Notes: generated from the letters alone by a model not told the origin. Counted from the stretch's first letter, positions 49,565-58,361 are shown. The stretch: DNA of 64,000 nucleotides from Erythrobacter sp. (GCA_023653115.1 JAMNXO010000011.1:1-64000), one strand, 5' to 3'. Translations and numbers: made by a program.

Positions 49565-50854
49565 TCACGCAGGCTTTCTGGCGAAGATCCCGAACCCGGC
49601 GATGATCGCATAGCACGCCGCGGGCAGCACCAGCGCAAAGGCGAGGCTGGTGGCATCGGCCAGCGCCGCATACATCGGCGGGATGATCGCCCCGCCGCAG
49701 ATCGCGACGTTGATGATCCCCGAGCCGTCAGCCGCACGCGGGCCGAGCTTTTCGCAGGCGAGGCTGAAGATCGTCGGGAACATGATCGCGTTCATCAATC
49801 CGACGGCGAGCAGCGAATAGCCAGCGACAGTGCCCGTGGTATTGGCCGAGATGGCGATCAGCGTGATCGCACCTGCCGCCACGGTCGCCAGCGTCAGGCC
49901 CGGGCTGACCATGCGCAGCACGGCAGAGCCGATGAAGCGGCCAACCAGCGCGCCGCCCCAGTAGAGCGAAATCAGCTTGCCCGCGTCCTGTTCGGCGAGG
50001 CCCAACACCTCGGCCTGCATCAGGTAATTTACGATGAAGCTGCCGATCGCGACTTCCGCGCCGACATAAAGGAATATGCAGGCCGCACCGTAGCCGAAGC
50101 GCGGGCGGGCGAGCAGGGCGAGGCCTTCGACAAGGCTGGTCTGTTCGTGCTTTTCACCCTTCAAGCGGTCACGGAACATCCAGACGACCCCCGCGACCAC
50201 TGCCAGAGCAGCGGCAAGGCCAAGGTAGCCGTTCACGATCGCCTGACTTTCGGCGGTGCGATAGGCGGCCAGTTCAGCGCCCGAGAGCTCTGCAGCTGTC
50301 ACCCCGGCAAGGCCACCAAGGATCAGGATCGCGCCGAAATAGGGGAAAATCGTTGTGCCGAGCGAGTTGAACGCTTGGGCAAAGGTCAACCGGCTGTGGG
50401 TGGTTTTTGCCGGCCCCAGCACGCTGATCAGCGGGTTGGCGACGATCTGCACCAGCACCACGCCGGTGGCGAGAATGAAATACGCCAGCAGGAACATCGG
50501 GAAGGCCGCCGTCTGGCTCGCCGGAATGAACAGCAGGCAGCCCGCCATCATCGCCAGCAATCCGGCCACCGCGCCGCGCATATAGCCCAGCTTCTTGACC
50601 AGCCGCGCGCCAGGAATACCAACCACCGCATAGGCGATGAAGAACCAGAACTGCACCAGGCTCGCTTCAAAAAAGCTGAGCGTGAACAGCTCCTTGAGCT
50701 TGGGGATGATCACATCGTTGAGGCTGGTGATCCCGCCGAAGATGAAGAACAGCGCGAAGACGAAGTAGTTGAGCCCCGGCGCATCGACCTGCGGTGCGTC
50801 ACCCGCGCCGCTGCCCATGCCCTCTGCCGCACTCGTGCCCGGTGCCATCGCCAT
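49565..50854 (-). CDS. Sugar MFS transporter of the FucP/GluP type
   Basis: A 429-residue MFS sugar permease with about 12 helices. I chose the ATG at 50852-50854, preceded by GGGGAGAG; another ATG lies two codons later. FucP/GluP features are FFIFGGITSLNDVIIPKLKELF in helix 1, GARLVKKLGYMRG after helix 2, LVQIVANPLISVLGP in helix 4 and TFAQAFNSLGTTIFPYFGA in helix 5. These carry glucose, galactose or fucose with protons. Position between zwf and the LacI regulator makes glucose the likely substrate, to be phosphorylated by Glk. A LacI-type operator lies 30 bp upstream of its start. Confidence 0.9.
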   Translation of the reverse strand: MAMAPGTSAAEGMGSGAGDAPQVDAPGLNYFVFALFFIFGGITSLNDVIIPKLKELFTLSFFEASLVQFWFFIAYAVVGIPGARLVKKLGYMRGAVAGLLAMMAGCLLFIPASQTAAFPMFLLAYFILATGVVLVQIVANPLISVLGPAKTTHSRLTFAQAFNSLGTTIFPYFGAILILGGLAGVTAAELSGAELAAYRTAESQAIVNGYLGLAAALAVVAGVVWMFRDRLKGEKHEQTSLVEGLALLARPRFGYGAACIFLYVGAEVAIGSFIVNYLMQAEVLGLAEQDAGKLISLYWGGALVGRFIGSAVLRMVSPGLTLATVAAGAITLIAISANTTGTVAGYSLLAVGLMNAIMFPTIFSLACEKLGPRAADGSGIINVAICGGAIIPPMYAALADATSLAFALVLPAACYAIIAGFGIFARKPA

Positions 50855-50883
50855 TGCTGTTCTCTCCCCGTGTCGTTCTCTTA

Positions 50884-50897
50884 TGCGAACGTTCACA
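50884..50897. promoter_or_regulatory. LacI-type operator between the sugar permease and lacI
   Basis: TGCGAACGTTCACA (50884-50897) is a near-perfect CG-centred palindrome (GAACGTTC core with TG/CA ends), the usual form of a LacI/GalR operator. It sits in the 152-bp divergent gap, 30 bp from the permease start and 110 bp from the lacI start, so the regulator may control the permease and itself. Confidence 0.7.
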
Positions 50898-51006
50898 ATT
50901 CCCGTCTCGTGCCAGATTTGCAAGACCCGCGCGCACAAATCCAGTGCGAATAGCAATGCAGCTGCTCCTTGCGCCCCTATGCCCTTGCGCCCTAGAAGCT
51001 GCGGTC

Positions 51007-52029
51007 ATGAACGGGGGACCCAAGAGACGACCGACATCATTCGATGTGGCGGAGCGGGCCGGCGTCAGCCAGCCGACCGTCAGCCGTGCGCTGTCGGGAT
51101 CCCCCGCCATTGCCGAGGCGACGCGCCGCAAGGTGATCGAGGCGGCCGAGGCGCTCGGATATTTCGTCGACGAACGCGCAGCGCGGCTGCGGCGTGGTTC
51201 CACTGGCACGCTGGCGGTGGTGGTGATCTGCCGCGAGGGCGACAGCGCCTCCAGCATCAATCCCTTCGCCTACGCGCTGCTCGGCTCTGTCTGCGTGGCG
51301 GCGTCCGAGCGCGGGTTTGAAACGCTGGTCAGCTTTCAGGCCAGCCCCGAGGCGTTCTTCGGCCACTACCAGGAACAGGGCCGCGCCGATGGCCTCGTCG
51401 TGATCGGCACCACCACCAATGCGCCCGCATGGGAGCATTTCCGCGCGCTCGATAGCGAGGGACGGCGCGTGGCCTACTGGGGCTCGCCCTTCGACGAGCT
51501 TGACTGGGTGCGTTCGGACAATCGTGCCGCCGGTCGCCTCGCGGTCGAACATCTGCTGGAGGCGGGATACCGCCGCCCGTGCTTCCTCGGCGCGCTGAAC
51601 ACGCCGCAGGTGCAGTTCACCGAACGCTACGAAGGCTATGCCGAAGCGATGCGCGAACGCGGGCTGGAGCCCTGCCTCGCCCCCACCGTCAACGCCGCCA
51701 CCCGCGAGGAGGAAGGCCGCCGCGCCGCGCGCCGCCTGATCGAGCGCGGTGAGGATGTCGACGCGGTGTTCGCCGCCTGCGACGCGATGGCGCTGGGCGC
51801 GCTCGAAGCCTTTGCCGCCGCCGATCTCGCGGTGCCACAAGCCGTGGGCGTGATGGGCTTCGACGATCTGGTCGCGGGCCGCTTCAGCCGCCCGCCGCTC
51901 ACCACCATCGCCCCTGATCCTGCCGAGGCAGGCGCGGCACTGGTCGAGGCGGTGCTGGACGAAGGCGAGGCCGCCCGCCGCCGTGTGCCGGTGAAGCTGA
52001 TCCGGCGCGGAAGCACAGCGCGTTCTTGA
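51007..52029 (+). CDS. LacI-family regulator of glucose uptake/catabolism
   Basis: A 340-residue LacI/GalR regulator from ATG 51007 (MNGGPKRRPTSFDVAERAGV). The HTH is SFDVAERAGVSQPTVSRALSG and the hinge helix ERAARLRRGSTG. The effector domain opens LAVVVICREGD and includes VRSDNRAAGRLAVEHLLEAGY and GVMGFDDLVAGRFSRPPLTTI, all typical. The leader before the start has no strong ribosome-binding site, so expression may be low. It is divergent from the sugar permease with one operator between them. The genes around it suggest it senses glucose or an Entner-Doudoroff intermediate, as inference. A very long inverted repeat follows its stop. Confidence 0.9.
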   Translation: MNGGPKRRPTSFDVAERAGVSQPTVSRALSGSPAIAEATRRKVIEAAEALGYFVDERAARLRRGSTGTLAVVVICREGDSASSINPFAYALLGSVCVAASERGFETLVSFQASPEAFFGHYQEQGRADGLVVIGTTTNAPAWEHFRALDSEGRRVAYWGSPFDELDWVRSDNRAAGRLAVEHLLEAGYRRPCFLGALNTPQVQFTERYEGYAEAMRERGLEPCLAPTVNAATREEEGRRAARRLIERGEDVDAVFAACDAMALGALEAFAAADLAVPQAVGVMGFDDLVAGRFSRPPLTTIAPDPAEAGAALVEAVLDEGEAARRRVPVKLIRRGSTARS

Positions 52030-52052
52030 GAGCGGTCGCGAAGGCGCGCGAC

Positions 52053-52141
52053 GCAGGCCGCCCGCCCCGCCTCCCCACCCGGCCACCAATAGTACCACTA
52101 TGTTATGGTGGCCGGGTGGGGAGGCGGGGCGGGTGGTCTGC
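52053..52141. terminator. 28-bp perfect inverted repeat between convergent lacI and ppc-like genes
   Basis: Arms 52061-52088 and 52106-52133 are perfectly complementary over 28 bp, and as RNA the stem extends with G-U pairs to 52053/52141, about 36 pairs. The 17-base loop contains a further small inverted repeat (ATAGT-ACC-ACTAT, 52089-52101). The left arm is C-rich and the right arm G-rich. It lies between two convergent genes, so it may end transcription from both sides, but it has no T tract. Confidence 0.6.
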
Positions 52142-52165
52142 AGGCCCCGTCAGGGGCCTCGCCCA

Positions 52166-54928
52166 TCACCCATGCGCGCCAAACTCGTTGGCGACAGCGG
52201 TCGAGATGCGCAGCGATAAATCCTGTGCCCGTGCAATCGGGGTAAGGTAATCGCGCTCGATCGCGCCGTAGCCTTCCTCGCCGCCGTCCGGGTAATCCGA
52301 AGGCTCGTCGAGCGGGAAGTCGCGCGGGCCGGGAATGCGCACCGGGAAGGCGCGGCGCAGCTGGGTGAGCGCCTCGTCCACCCGCAAGGTCAGCACCATC
52401 TCGATCACGTCGCGGCGGCTGATGTCATTGGCGCGGCTGAAAGCGGGCACTGCGACAATCTTGAGGAACATATGCTGGAGCAGCGCCAGCCGCAGCGCCT
52501 GCAACACCCCGATGCGGCGGCGCACGTGTTCGCGCGTCGGATCGGGGGCCTCGTCAGGGATCAGGTCGGTCAGCCGGTGCAGCTTCAGCGCGTCGATCCG
52601 CAGGCGCGAGGCGAGGCGGCGGAACACGCCCGTCCGGTCATCGCCGACGAGATATTCCGCGAGGCTCGCGCAGGCACCTGCCAGATGATCCTCGGTGCCG
52701 CGATAGGTGCGGCTGGCCCAATAGGCGGAATTGAACAGCTCGCCAAAGGCCGCGACGGTCTTGATGCTGGCGAGCGCGTTCGAGGCCAGCACCAGCCGCA
52801 GGATCTGGCTGCCACGCGGGCTTTCGGCCAGCAAGGCGGCGATTTCCTCGCGGCTCGCATTGGCCGCGCTGCCGATCCCTGCGATGACGTTGATGGGGTA
52901 GCCGAGCTGTTGGAGGATCGCGTTATGCGGGATCGCGCGGATCTGGCGCAGGCTCATCTCGCGGTCGGCATTGATGTCGCTTTGGCGGCGCGAGACGCGG
53001 CTGCCGGTGGGGTTGAGCAGGCCCAGCCCGAAGGCCGTCACGGCGCGGGCATAGGTGCGGCTGGCGAGGTGTTCGCCCTGATGCTCCTTGATCGCGCGGT
53101 AGAAATCGAGGCTGAGATCGGTGCGGTGGTAGAACGGGTCCGCCGGAGCCGCGAGATCGGTTTCAGCCGGGCGCAGTTCGGCGATGCGGGTGAGGGTGGC
53201 CAGCGCCAGCTCGGGCGTGGCGAAGAACAAATAGCCGTCGCCGCCCTGAAAGCTGACTTCGGGTTCCAAGCGGATGCCCGCCCGCGCAAACCGCCGCCGC
53301 GCCCAGGGAGAGAGCGGCCATTCGATCCGGTCGCGGAAAGACGCCGGATGCGCGCCGCGGCCCATGCTCTCGCCGTGGGTGTTGAACACCAGCGCCGCCA
53401 CATCGCCAAGACCGTTGGCGGCCATCGCTTCGGCAAGGCGGCCCTGGAGGCGCTCGATCGCGAGGCTGGCGGGGACTTGCCCGACGAAGCGCCCGGCATC
53501 GGAAAACCCGGTCTGCACCGCCACGCGCCCGCGGGCCCGTGCATATTCGCGGTAGGCCGGTTCAGCCAGCAGCGCATCGAGGAAACGCCCGCCGTGCTCC
53601 AGCGCCGTCTCGGTTTCGAACAAGGGCGAGACATCGACCTTGTCTTCGACCCCGAACAGGCGCGCGAAATAGAGCGCCGAGAGCACGGTGGCGGGCTGTT
53701 CGCATTCGGCCACCAGCATCCGCACGGGCGCATCGGCGTCGATATGCTTCAGGATCTGCGCCATCGCGATGAACTGGCGGATCGCGGTCGAGCTTTCGGT
53801 GGCCAGCGCGGCGAAATTGGTCCGCAGCGGTTTGGCCTCGGCGACCATGCGGCGCAGGGTGGCCAGCGCGCCCTTGCTGGCAAGGTCGATCACCTCGCTA
53901 TCGGGCAGGCGGCGGCGGATCGCGTTGTGGAGCTGTTTGGCGTTCACGCGGAAATGGATCCAGCCCATGCCCAGCCCGTCGGCGCGCATTGCGGCGGCGA
54001 GCGTGAGCAGGCGGACGGCGCGCGCCGGATCGCACGTCTCGGCCTCGCCCTCGAGCGCCGCGATCAGCGGCGCGAGCGACAGCAGGTTATCGGCGCTGTG
54101 GGTGGTGAGCCGGTTGGCGGCTTCGGCCAGCGCGGGGCCGGCAGTCAGATCGCCCGCAAAGTCTGCGGCGCGCGCGGCGGCGAAGGCGGCGGCGGGACGC
54201 AAGGTGGCCAGCAAGGGGTGGGCAGGATCGAGGCTTTCGAGGCTGGCGGTGTAGCGCGCCAGACGCTCGGCCTTCTCGGTCAGACGAAAGCCGATCGAGG
54301 TGTGCCAGCCGATATCGGTGCGCCCGTCCATGTCGTAGCCGACCCAGCTGGCAAAGCGGAACGGCAGCGGGCGCAAGGTGCGCCATGCTTCCGGCCAGCG
54401 AGCCTGCGCCTCGCCGAGCAGCCGCGCGACAATCACATCGCGCGCATCCTGCGCCTGCGCCATCGCGTCCATCGCCGCGCGGTGCTCGGCCACCAGCGTA
54501 ACGGGGGTGCGCTGGGGCGGCGCGGCGCAAAGTTCATCGGCGTTGCCCTCGGGTGCCGAAGCCGCGGCCGCCACGGCTTCGGCCTGCGCAGGTGTGAGCA
54601 GGAACGTCGGATGCGCGGTGAACACGGCGTGGAGTTGCGGGCGTTCCCAGCGCGCGCGGAAAGCATCGAAATCGTCGTCCTCGCTCGCCAGCGGCGCGGC
54701 GTCAGCGGCAGGGGCCAGCAGCCGGCGCAGCTTGCCCGCGCGGGCCTTCAGCCCTTCGCATTCCAGCTCGGCGACCAGCGCGCCCATGTCATCAAGGCTG
54801 ATCTCGCCGCCTTCGAGCGCGCGCGACAGATCGAGCGAAAGCTGGAACACCGGATTGAACAGCGGGGTTTCGCGCGTGCGCTGATGCAGTTCGCCGAGCC
54901 GTGCCTCGAGCGCCGCGACGGTCTTCAT
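52166..54928 (-). CDS. Phosphoenolpyruvate-carboxylase-like protein with altered active site
   Basis: A 920-residue PEP carboxylase homologue. Family landmarks are recognisable but changed: VFTAHPTFLL in place of TAHPTE, SWVGYDMDGRTDIG in place of the GGDRDGNP run, TGFSDAGRFVGQ where active enzymes have GYSDSxKDAG, and FNTHGESMGRGAHP where they have FHGRGGxxGRGG. The catalytic Lys and the His-Gly-Arg loop are therefore missing, and the C-terminus lacks the usual NTG. RAIPHNAILQQLGYP matches RAIPW. Anaplerotic carboxylation of PEP cannot be assumed. It overlaps glk by 4 bp (ATGA), so its job is tied to glucose phosphorylation. Length is close to normal (about 880-900). Confidence 0.75.
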   Translation of the reverse strand: MKTVAALEARLGELHQRTRETPLFNPVFQLSLDLSRALEGGEISLDDMGALVAELECEGLKARAGKLRRLLAPAADAAPLASEDDDFDAFRARWERPQLHAVFTAHPTFLLTPAQAEAVAAAASAPEGNADELCAAPPQRTPVTLVAEHRAAMDAMAQAQDARDVIVARLLGEAQARWPEAWRTLRPLPFRFASWVGYDMDGRTDIGWHTSIGFRLTEKAERLARYTASLESLDPAHPLLATLRPAAAFAAARAADFAGDLTAGPALAEAANRLTTHSADNLLSLAPLIAALEGEAETCDPARAVRLLTLAAAMRADGLGMGWIHFRVNAKQLHNAIRRRLPDSEVIDLASKGALATLRRMVAEAKPLRTNFAALATESSTAIRQFIAMAQILKHIDADAPVRMLVAECEQPATVLSALYFARLFGVEDKVDVSPLFETETALEHGGRFLDALLAEPAYREYARARGRVAVQTGFSDAGRFVGQVPASLAIERLQGRLAEAMAANGLGDVAALVFNTHGESMGRGAHPASFRDRIEWPLSPWARRRFARAGIRLEPEVSFQGGDGYLFFATPELALATLTRIAELRPAETDLAAPADPFYHRTDLSLDFYRAIKEHQGEHLASRTYARAVTAFGLGLLNPTGSRVSRRQSDINADREMSLRQIRAIPHNAILQQLGYPINVIAGIGSAANASREEIAALLAESPRGSQILRLVLASNALASIKTVAAFGELFNSAYWASRTYRGTEDHLAGACASLAEYLVGDDRTGVFRRLASRLRIDALKLHRLTDLIPDEAPDPTREHVRRRIGVLQALRLALLQHMFLKIVAVPAFSRANDISRRDVIEMVLTLRVDEALTQLRRAFPVRIPGPRDFPLDEPSDYPDGGEEGYGAIERDYLTPIARAQDLSLRISTAVANEFGAHG

Positions 54929-55920
54929 GCGGTGGCCTCATGTTCGGCAGCAAAGGCCGCCGCCGCGCCGAACAGGCCGGGCTGCGGGTGGACGATCAGC
55001 TTGACCGGAATGTTCGCCATCAGGGTCTCGAACCGCCCCTTCGCCTTGAACCTTGCGGCAAAGCCCGAGGTCAGCAGCGTGTCGCGGATGCGGTAACCGA
55101 GGCCGCCTGCGATCACCACGCCCGCAAAGCCGCCCTGCGCCAGCGCCAGATCGCCAGCGATCGAGCCCAAGGAAAGGCAGAACCGGTCAACCGCCGCGGC
55201 GGCAAGGCTGTCTTCGCCGCTGGTGCCGAGGTTCCAGATCTCGATTGCATCACGCTCGGGCTCGGTGCGGTGTTCGAGCGCGGCGAGCGCCTGATAGATG
55301 TCGACAATGCCCGGCCCGGCTACCACGCGCTCCACCGAAACGCGGTTGTGGCGGCGGCGCAGGCGGGCGAGGATCGCGTCCTCGATGGTATCGAGCGGCG
55401 CAAAGTCGATATGCCCGCCCTCGGTCGCCTGCACGCGGTAGCTGCCGCCCTGCCGCCACAGATGCGCGACCCCGAGACCGGTGCCGGGGCCGATCACGCT
55501 GATCGTGCCGTCGCGCCCCAGCGGCGCATCGGGGCCGGCAAGGTGGAGGAACTGGCTGTCATCCGCACGCGCCACGGCATGGGCGACAGCGGCGAAATCA
55601 TTGACGAGGGTGAAGCGTGTGACGCCCAGCTTCTCGGGGATCAGGGCGGGGCGGATGATCCACGGGTTGTTGGTAAAGCGGATCACCGGGGCCAGATTGC
55701 CCGGAGCGCCCACCGGCCCGGCGATCGCCATGCTGACGGCTGCGGGCAGAGTGCCACCCTTGCGGTCGCGGAAGGCTTCCCATGCGGTCTGGAAGCTGGC
55801 GTGATCGGCGGTGTGGAGCGTTTCGGGCTCGTCGAGGCTGATTGCCCCGTCTGCGCCAATGCTTGCGATGGCAAAGCGCGCATGGGTTCCGCCGATATCG
55901 ACCGCTACCAGATCGCGCAT
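54925..55920 (-). CDS. glk: Glucokinase
   Basis: A 331-residue glucokinase of the E. coli Glk type, starting at ATG 55918-55920 (MRDLVAVDIGGTHARFAIA) after GGGGAG. The phosphate-binding loop DIGGTHARF, FTLVNDFAAVAHAV with the catalytic Asp, SVIGPGTGLGVAHL and ATEGGHIDFAP are all present, with a GGFAGVVIAGGLGYRI segment near the end. It phosphorylates imported glucose to glucose-6-phosphate for Zwf. Its stop overlaps the start of the PEP-carboxylase-like gene. The 14-bp element shared with zwf and a hairpin that may end the upstream peptidase transcript lie just upstream. Confidence 0.95.
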   Translation of the reverse strand: MRDLVAVDIGGTHARFAIASIGADGAISLDEPETLHTADHASFQTAWEAFRDRKGGTLPAAVSMAIAGPVGAPGNLAPVIRFTNNPWIIRPALIPEKLGVTRFTLVNDFAAVAHAVARADDSQFLHLAGPDAPLGRDGTISVIGPGTGLGVAHLWRQGGSYRVQATEGGHIDFAPLDTIEDAILARLRRRHNRVSVERVVAGPGIVDIYQALAALEHRTEPERDAIEIWNLGTSGEDSLAAAAVDRFCLSLGSIAGDLALAQGGFAGVVIAGGLGYRIRDTLLTSGFAARFKAKGRFETLMANIPVKLIVHPQPGLFGAAAAFAAEHEATA

Positions 55921-55963
55921 GATATTCTCCCCGTCCATCGCGTCAGCGGGGCATTCGTAGCAG

Positions 55964-55990
55964 GCGGCGCGTGGGTTGCCCACGCGCCGC
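55964..55990 (-). terminator. Hairpin after the S46 peptidase gene / upstream of glk
   Basis: A perfect 12-bp GC stem (55964-55975 with 55979-55990) with a 3-base loop lies 16 bp after the peptidase stop on the minus strand. No T run follows in that direction, so it is either a weak terminator or a processing hairpin at the start of the glk transcript. Confidence 0.5.
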
Positions 55991-56001
55991 ATACTTATTC
56001 A
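55988..56001 (-). promoter_or_regulatory. 14-bp element upstream of glk, shared with zwf
   Basis: TGAATAAGTATGCG on the minus strand, identical to the copy at 49537-49550 upstream of zwf and at a similar distance from the start codon. It overlaps the edge of the 12-bp hairpin stem, so a structural role cannot be excluded. Confidence 0.4.
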
Positions 56002-56005
56002 GATC

Positions 56006-58144
56006 CTACTCTGCAGCAACGCCCATTTCCTTGAGCAGACGCTGCGCGCCGTCGACCTTTTCCATGGTCCACAGCATGAAGCGGCTGTCGACGTGGATGG
56101 TGCGGTTGATCGCGGGATCATACATCCAGTCCGACACCACGCCTTCGATCGTGCCGTCGAAGGCAAGGCCGACGAATTCGCCGCGCGCATTGAGCGTCGA
56201 GGAACCCGAATTGCCGTTGGTGATGTCCACGGTCGAGAGGAAGTCGACCGGCAGCGTGCCGAGTTCAGGCGCGACATAGCGGCCGTAATCCTTGGCCTTG
56301 ATCAGTTCGATCATCTTGTCGGGCGCATCGAATTCGCCGCGACCGGTGTGCTTGGCGACGATCCCTTCGGCGGTGGTGAACGGGGTCCATACCTGCCCGT
56401 CAACCGACTTCCCGGTCACCTTGCCATAGGTGAAGCGCAGCGAGCCGTTGGCATCGGGATACATCGTCTTGCCCTGTGAGGCAGCATAGGCGAGGCGGGC
56501 CGCCATCACGGTCGAGCGGGCCTTCTGCACGCGTCCGGAACGCTCCTTGTCGGCCGCTTCGCCCGCCATAGCCTCGTCATAGGTGGCAACTGCCAGCTGG
56601 ATGAAGGGATCGCTGGAAGCCTTGAAGTCGGCCGGCGTCTTGCCCATCCATTCCATCCGTTTGGCGGTGTTGCCGAGTTCGGTGGTGGCATAGAACGATG
56701 CCAGATCGCGGCCTTCCATGAAGGCATCGAAGCTTGTGTTGCGGTTTTCGGCGGGCAGGGTGCGGTATTCGGCGATGCCGTCTTCCCACAAAGCCTTGTC
56801 GATCTCGGGCACATAGCGGCGCTCGATGCGCTGCATCCCTTGCGTCATGAAGGCGCGGTCACGCTCCTGGAAGCCGGGTTCGCGGTCCTTGTCAGGTTTG
56901 GCCTGCTCGTTGGCCCAGCGATAGAGCGAGCGGGCTGCGCCATAAAGCTGGCCGCGGCCGAGCAGCCCCTTCTTGGCATCGGCGAGCGCGACGGCGTTGC
57001 CTTCCGCGATCAGGCGATCAAGCTCGGCCAGCGCTGCGCCATACTGCGCCTCGCGCGCGGGATCGGCCTTGATCCAGGCGCGGAAACCCGCTTCCTCGGC
57101 CTGCTTCTTTTCGACCAGCGAAATCGCCTCGGCGCCTGCCATCTGGCCGGCGATCTTCTTTTCGTAGTTCTCGATGCCCTGCAGGGTCGCGGCATAGGCG
57201 ATGGTGGCGGCCTGATTGCCAGCGGTCAGCGCGTCGATCAGGTTGCCATAATCGGTCAGACCCTTTTGCTGATAGGGATAGAGCTCCTCGTAGGAGAAGC
57301 GCGCTTCGTCAGCCGTGCGCAGGCGCTCGGTGGTGCCGGGGAAGCCGGCGACCATGATGAAATCGCCTTCCTTCACGCCGTCCTTGGCAATCGGCAGCCA
57401 GGCCTTGGGCTTGAACGGCACGTTGTCCTTGCTGAACGCAGCCGAGGAGCCATCGGGCGCGACATAGGCACGGTAGAACGAGAAATCGCCGGTGTGGCGC
57501 GGCCACATCCAGTTATCCTTCTCGCCGCCGAAATTGCCCACGCCGCCGGCGGGCGCATAGACGAGCCGCACGTCCTTGATTTCAAGCTGCTGCTGGAGCC
57601 AGTATTGCTGGCCGCCGAAATAGGCGCGCACATCGCAGCGGCGGTTGGCCTGCTTTTCGCAGGCTTCGATCAGCGCGGTGCGGTTGGCCTGCAGCCGGTC
57701 AAACCGGGCACGGCCTTCCAGCTTGTCCGCGCCCTTGAGCATGGCGGCCGACACATCGCGCAGATCCTCGATCACATAGACGCGGCTGCCGGGCGCGGCG
57801 GGCAGTTCGTCGGCCAGTGTGGCGGCGAGGAAGCCGTTGGTGAGGTAATCGTTCTCAGGCGAGGAATTATACTGCAGCGATCCGGCGACGCAGTGGTGGT
57901 TGGTCGCCACCAGGCCTTCAGGCGAGAGGAACGCCGCCGAGCAGCCGCCCAGCGAGGCGATGGCGGTCAGCGGCGGGCGCTGCAGATCACCCAGCGTCTT
58001 GGCGTCGAGCTCAAGCCCGGCGGCCTTCATCTGATCGGCAATCGCGCCGGTCTGGCTCGGCAACCACATGCCCTCGTCGGCGAGCACTGTGGCAGGCGCA
58101 GACAGCAACAGGGCACTGGCCCCGGCTAGCAGATAGTTTTTCAT
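56006..58144 (-). CDS. S46-family dipeptidyl-peptidase, DPP7-like
   Basis: A 712-residue periplasmic serine peptidase of the S46 family, from ATG 58142-58144 (MKNYLLAGASALLLSAPATVLA, signal peptide) after GGGGAAG. The catalytic His84 lies in GLVATNHHCVAG, the Asp in KDNWMWPRHTGDF and the Ser in TNGNSGSSTLNARGEF. Residues GLAFDGTIEG place Gly at the S1 position that is Gly in DPP7 and Arg in DPP11, so removal of dipeptides after hydrophobic residues is expected. A long helical domain (residues 280-560) is typical. It supplies dipeptides for growth on peptides. It lies upstream of glk on the same strand with a hairpin between them. Confidence 0.93.
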   Translation of the reverse strand: MKNYLLAGASALLLSAPATVLADEGMWLPSQTGAIADQMKAAGLELDAKTLGDLQRPPLTAIASLGGCSAAFLSPEGLVATNHHCVAGSLQYNSSPENDYLTNGFLAATLADELPAAPGSRVYVIEDLRDVSAAMLKGADKLEGRARFDRLQANRTALIEACEKQANRRCDVRAYFGGQQYWLQQQLEIKDVRLVYAPAGGVGNFGGEKDNWMWPRHTGDFSFYRAYVAPDGSSAAFSKDNVPFKPKAWLPIAKDGVKEGDFIMVAGFPGTTERLRTADEARFSYEELYPYQQKGLTDYGNLIDALTAGNQAATIAYAATLQGIENYEKKIAGQMAGAEAISLVEKKQAEEAGFRAWIKADPAREAQYGAALAELDRLIAEGNAVALADAKKGLLGRGQLYGAARSLYRWANEQAKPDKDREPGFQERDRAFMTQGMQRIERRYVPEIDKALWEDGIAEYRTLPAENRNTSFDAFMEGRDLASFYATTELGNTAKRMEWMGKTPADFKASSDPFIQLAVATYDEAMAGEAADKERSGRVQKARSTVMAARLAYAASQGKTMYPDANGSLRFTYGKVTGKSVDGQVWTPFTTAEGIVAKHTGRGEFDAPDKMIELIKAKDYGRYVAPELGTLPVDFLSTVDITNGNSGSSTLNARGEFVGLAFDGTIEGVVSDWMYDPAINRTIHVDSRFMLWTMEKVDGAQRLLKEMGVAAE

Positions 58145-58342
58145 GATGTGCTTCCCCTGATCATGGCGCCGCTGGCCCGTGCGTGGATGCGTCGGTGCGG
58201 CGGGAATGTGGTCGCCCGTTGCGAGCGAATAGCGGCTGTTAGGCCAGATGGTCGGCCCATGAAAAGGGCGAAATTGCAGGATCGACCAACAGCATGGCCG
58301 CAATCGCCAATGCGCGGGCAAGGGAATGGCAATTGGTCTCTT

Positions 58343-58361
58343 GCGAATGATTATCATTTCG
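58343..58361 (+). promoter_or_regulatory. Fur-box-like site
   Basis: The 13-bp core AATGATTATCATT (58346-58358) matches the centre of the Fur box (AATGATAATCATT) with one central difference; the outer three bases on each side match poorly. It lies 50 bp upstream of the lipoprotein start and 199 bp from the divergent peptidase start. Nothing else is visible in this 266-bp gap except AAAGGA before the lipoprotein. Confidence 0.55.

Noticed and set aside
46262..50953. A 1563-codon open frame on the plus strand across eda, edd, zwf and the sugar permease
   Set aside because: It is antisense to four well-supported genes, its translation is rich in Arg, His, Asp and Ala without any domain, and such frames arise from GC-rich third positions.
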